Part shown: piece by piece, positions 5,390 to 5,399 of the stretch
Layout: each line of letters begins with the position of its first letter
Position numbering within the stretch: position 1 is the stretch's first letter
Source: an uncultured Lachnospiraceae bacterium
GTDB lineage: Bacteria; Bacillota; Clostridia; Lachnospirales; Lachnospiraceae
Direction of reading: 5' to 3'
NCBI GenBank assembly: GCA_902796695.1
Contig: CADBQE010000032.1
Location: forward strand, 1 to 5,399
DNA: 5,399 bases
Notes under the pieces: generated by a model
What the model saw: the letters and a program-made list of their open reading frames with translations, nothing else
Told to the model about the DNA's origin: nothing
Databases searched by the model: none
Position numbers and translations under genes: made by a program

Positions 5390-5399
5390 CGTGCCAAAA

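Noticed and set aside
5113..5397. Two overlapping minus-strand open frames over the repeat region, with TTAAPTTAAQ-like or RQRPxxQRP-like peptides
   Set aside because: They are translations of 14/15-bp DNA repeats whose unit length does not preserve frame, and they run through a terminator and two hairpins.

Overview
The window looks like ordinary chromosome from a GC-rich member of the Clostridia (Bacillota), most likely a gut-type anaerobe. This rests on purine-rich AGGAGG-type ribosome binding sites, sigma-A-like promoters, a D-Ala-D-Ala carboxypeptidase with a C-terminal membrane anchor, a DUF1858 CxxC protein, and a small HTH protein of a kind I associate with Clostridia. The genus cannot be fixed from the sequence. 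No phage, plasmid, CRISPR or defence locus is visible, and no tRNA or rRNA gene.

Layout. Bases 1-626 (+) are the 3' part of a serine-type D-Ala-D-Ala carboxypeptidase gene. A probable flavin-binding reductase with a four-cysteine cluster follows at 640-1227 (+), with its ribosome binding site overlapping the upstream stop codon. A long hairpin (1275-1330) separates this pair from a convergent band-7/prohibitin-type membrane gene (1355-2338, -). That gene has its own promoter, whose -35 box lies in the U-tract region of the preceding terminator. Upstream of it is a three-gene minus-strand operon read from 4781 down to 2450: a six-helix DUF308/HdeD-like membrane protein, a Cys-containing HTH protein, and an RlmI-type 23S rRNA cytosine methyltransferase. 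Its promoter diverges from that of a small DUF1858 redox-type protein (4947-5150, +), which ends in a clear intrinsic terminator.

The last 200 bases are non-coding and repeat-rich. They hold seven tandem 14-15 bp units, then a perfect 9-bp inverted repeat, then a second TGACA/TGTCA-bounded imperfect palindrome resembling the REP-like elements scattered through clostridial genomes.

How the genes may fit together. The first pair belongs to cell-wall maturation and flavin redox chemistry. The minus-strand operon joins ribosome modification to an uncharacterised regulator and a membrane protein. The joint role of these three is not evident from sequence. I find no convincing new multi-gene system. 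The best leads are the HTH/C-x3-C-x3-C protein in its operon and the terminal repeat cluster.
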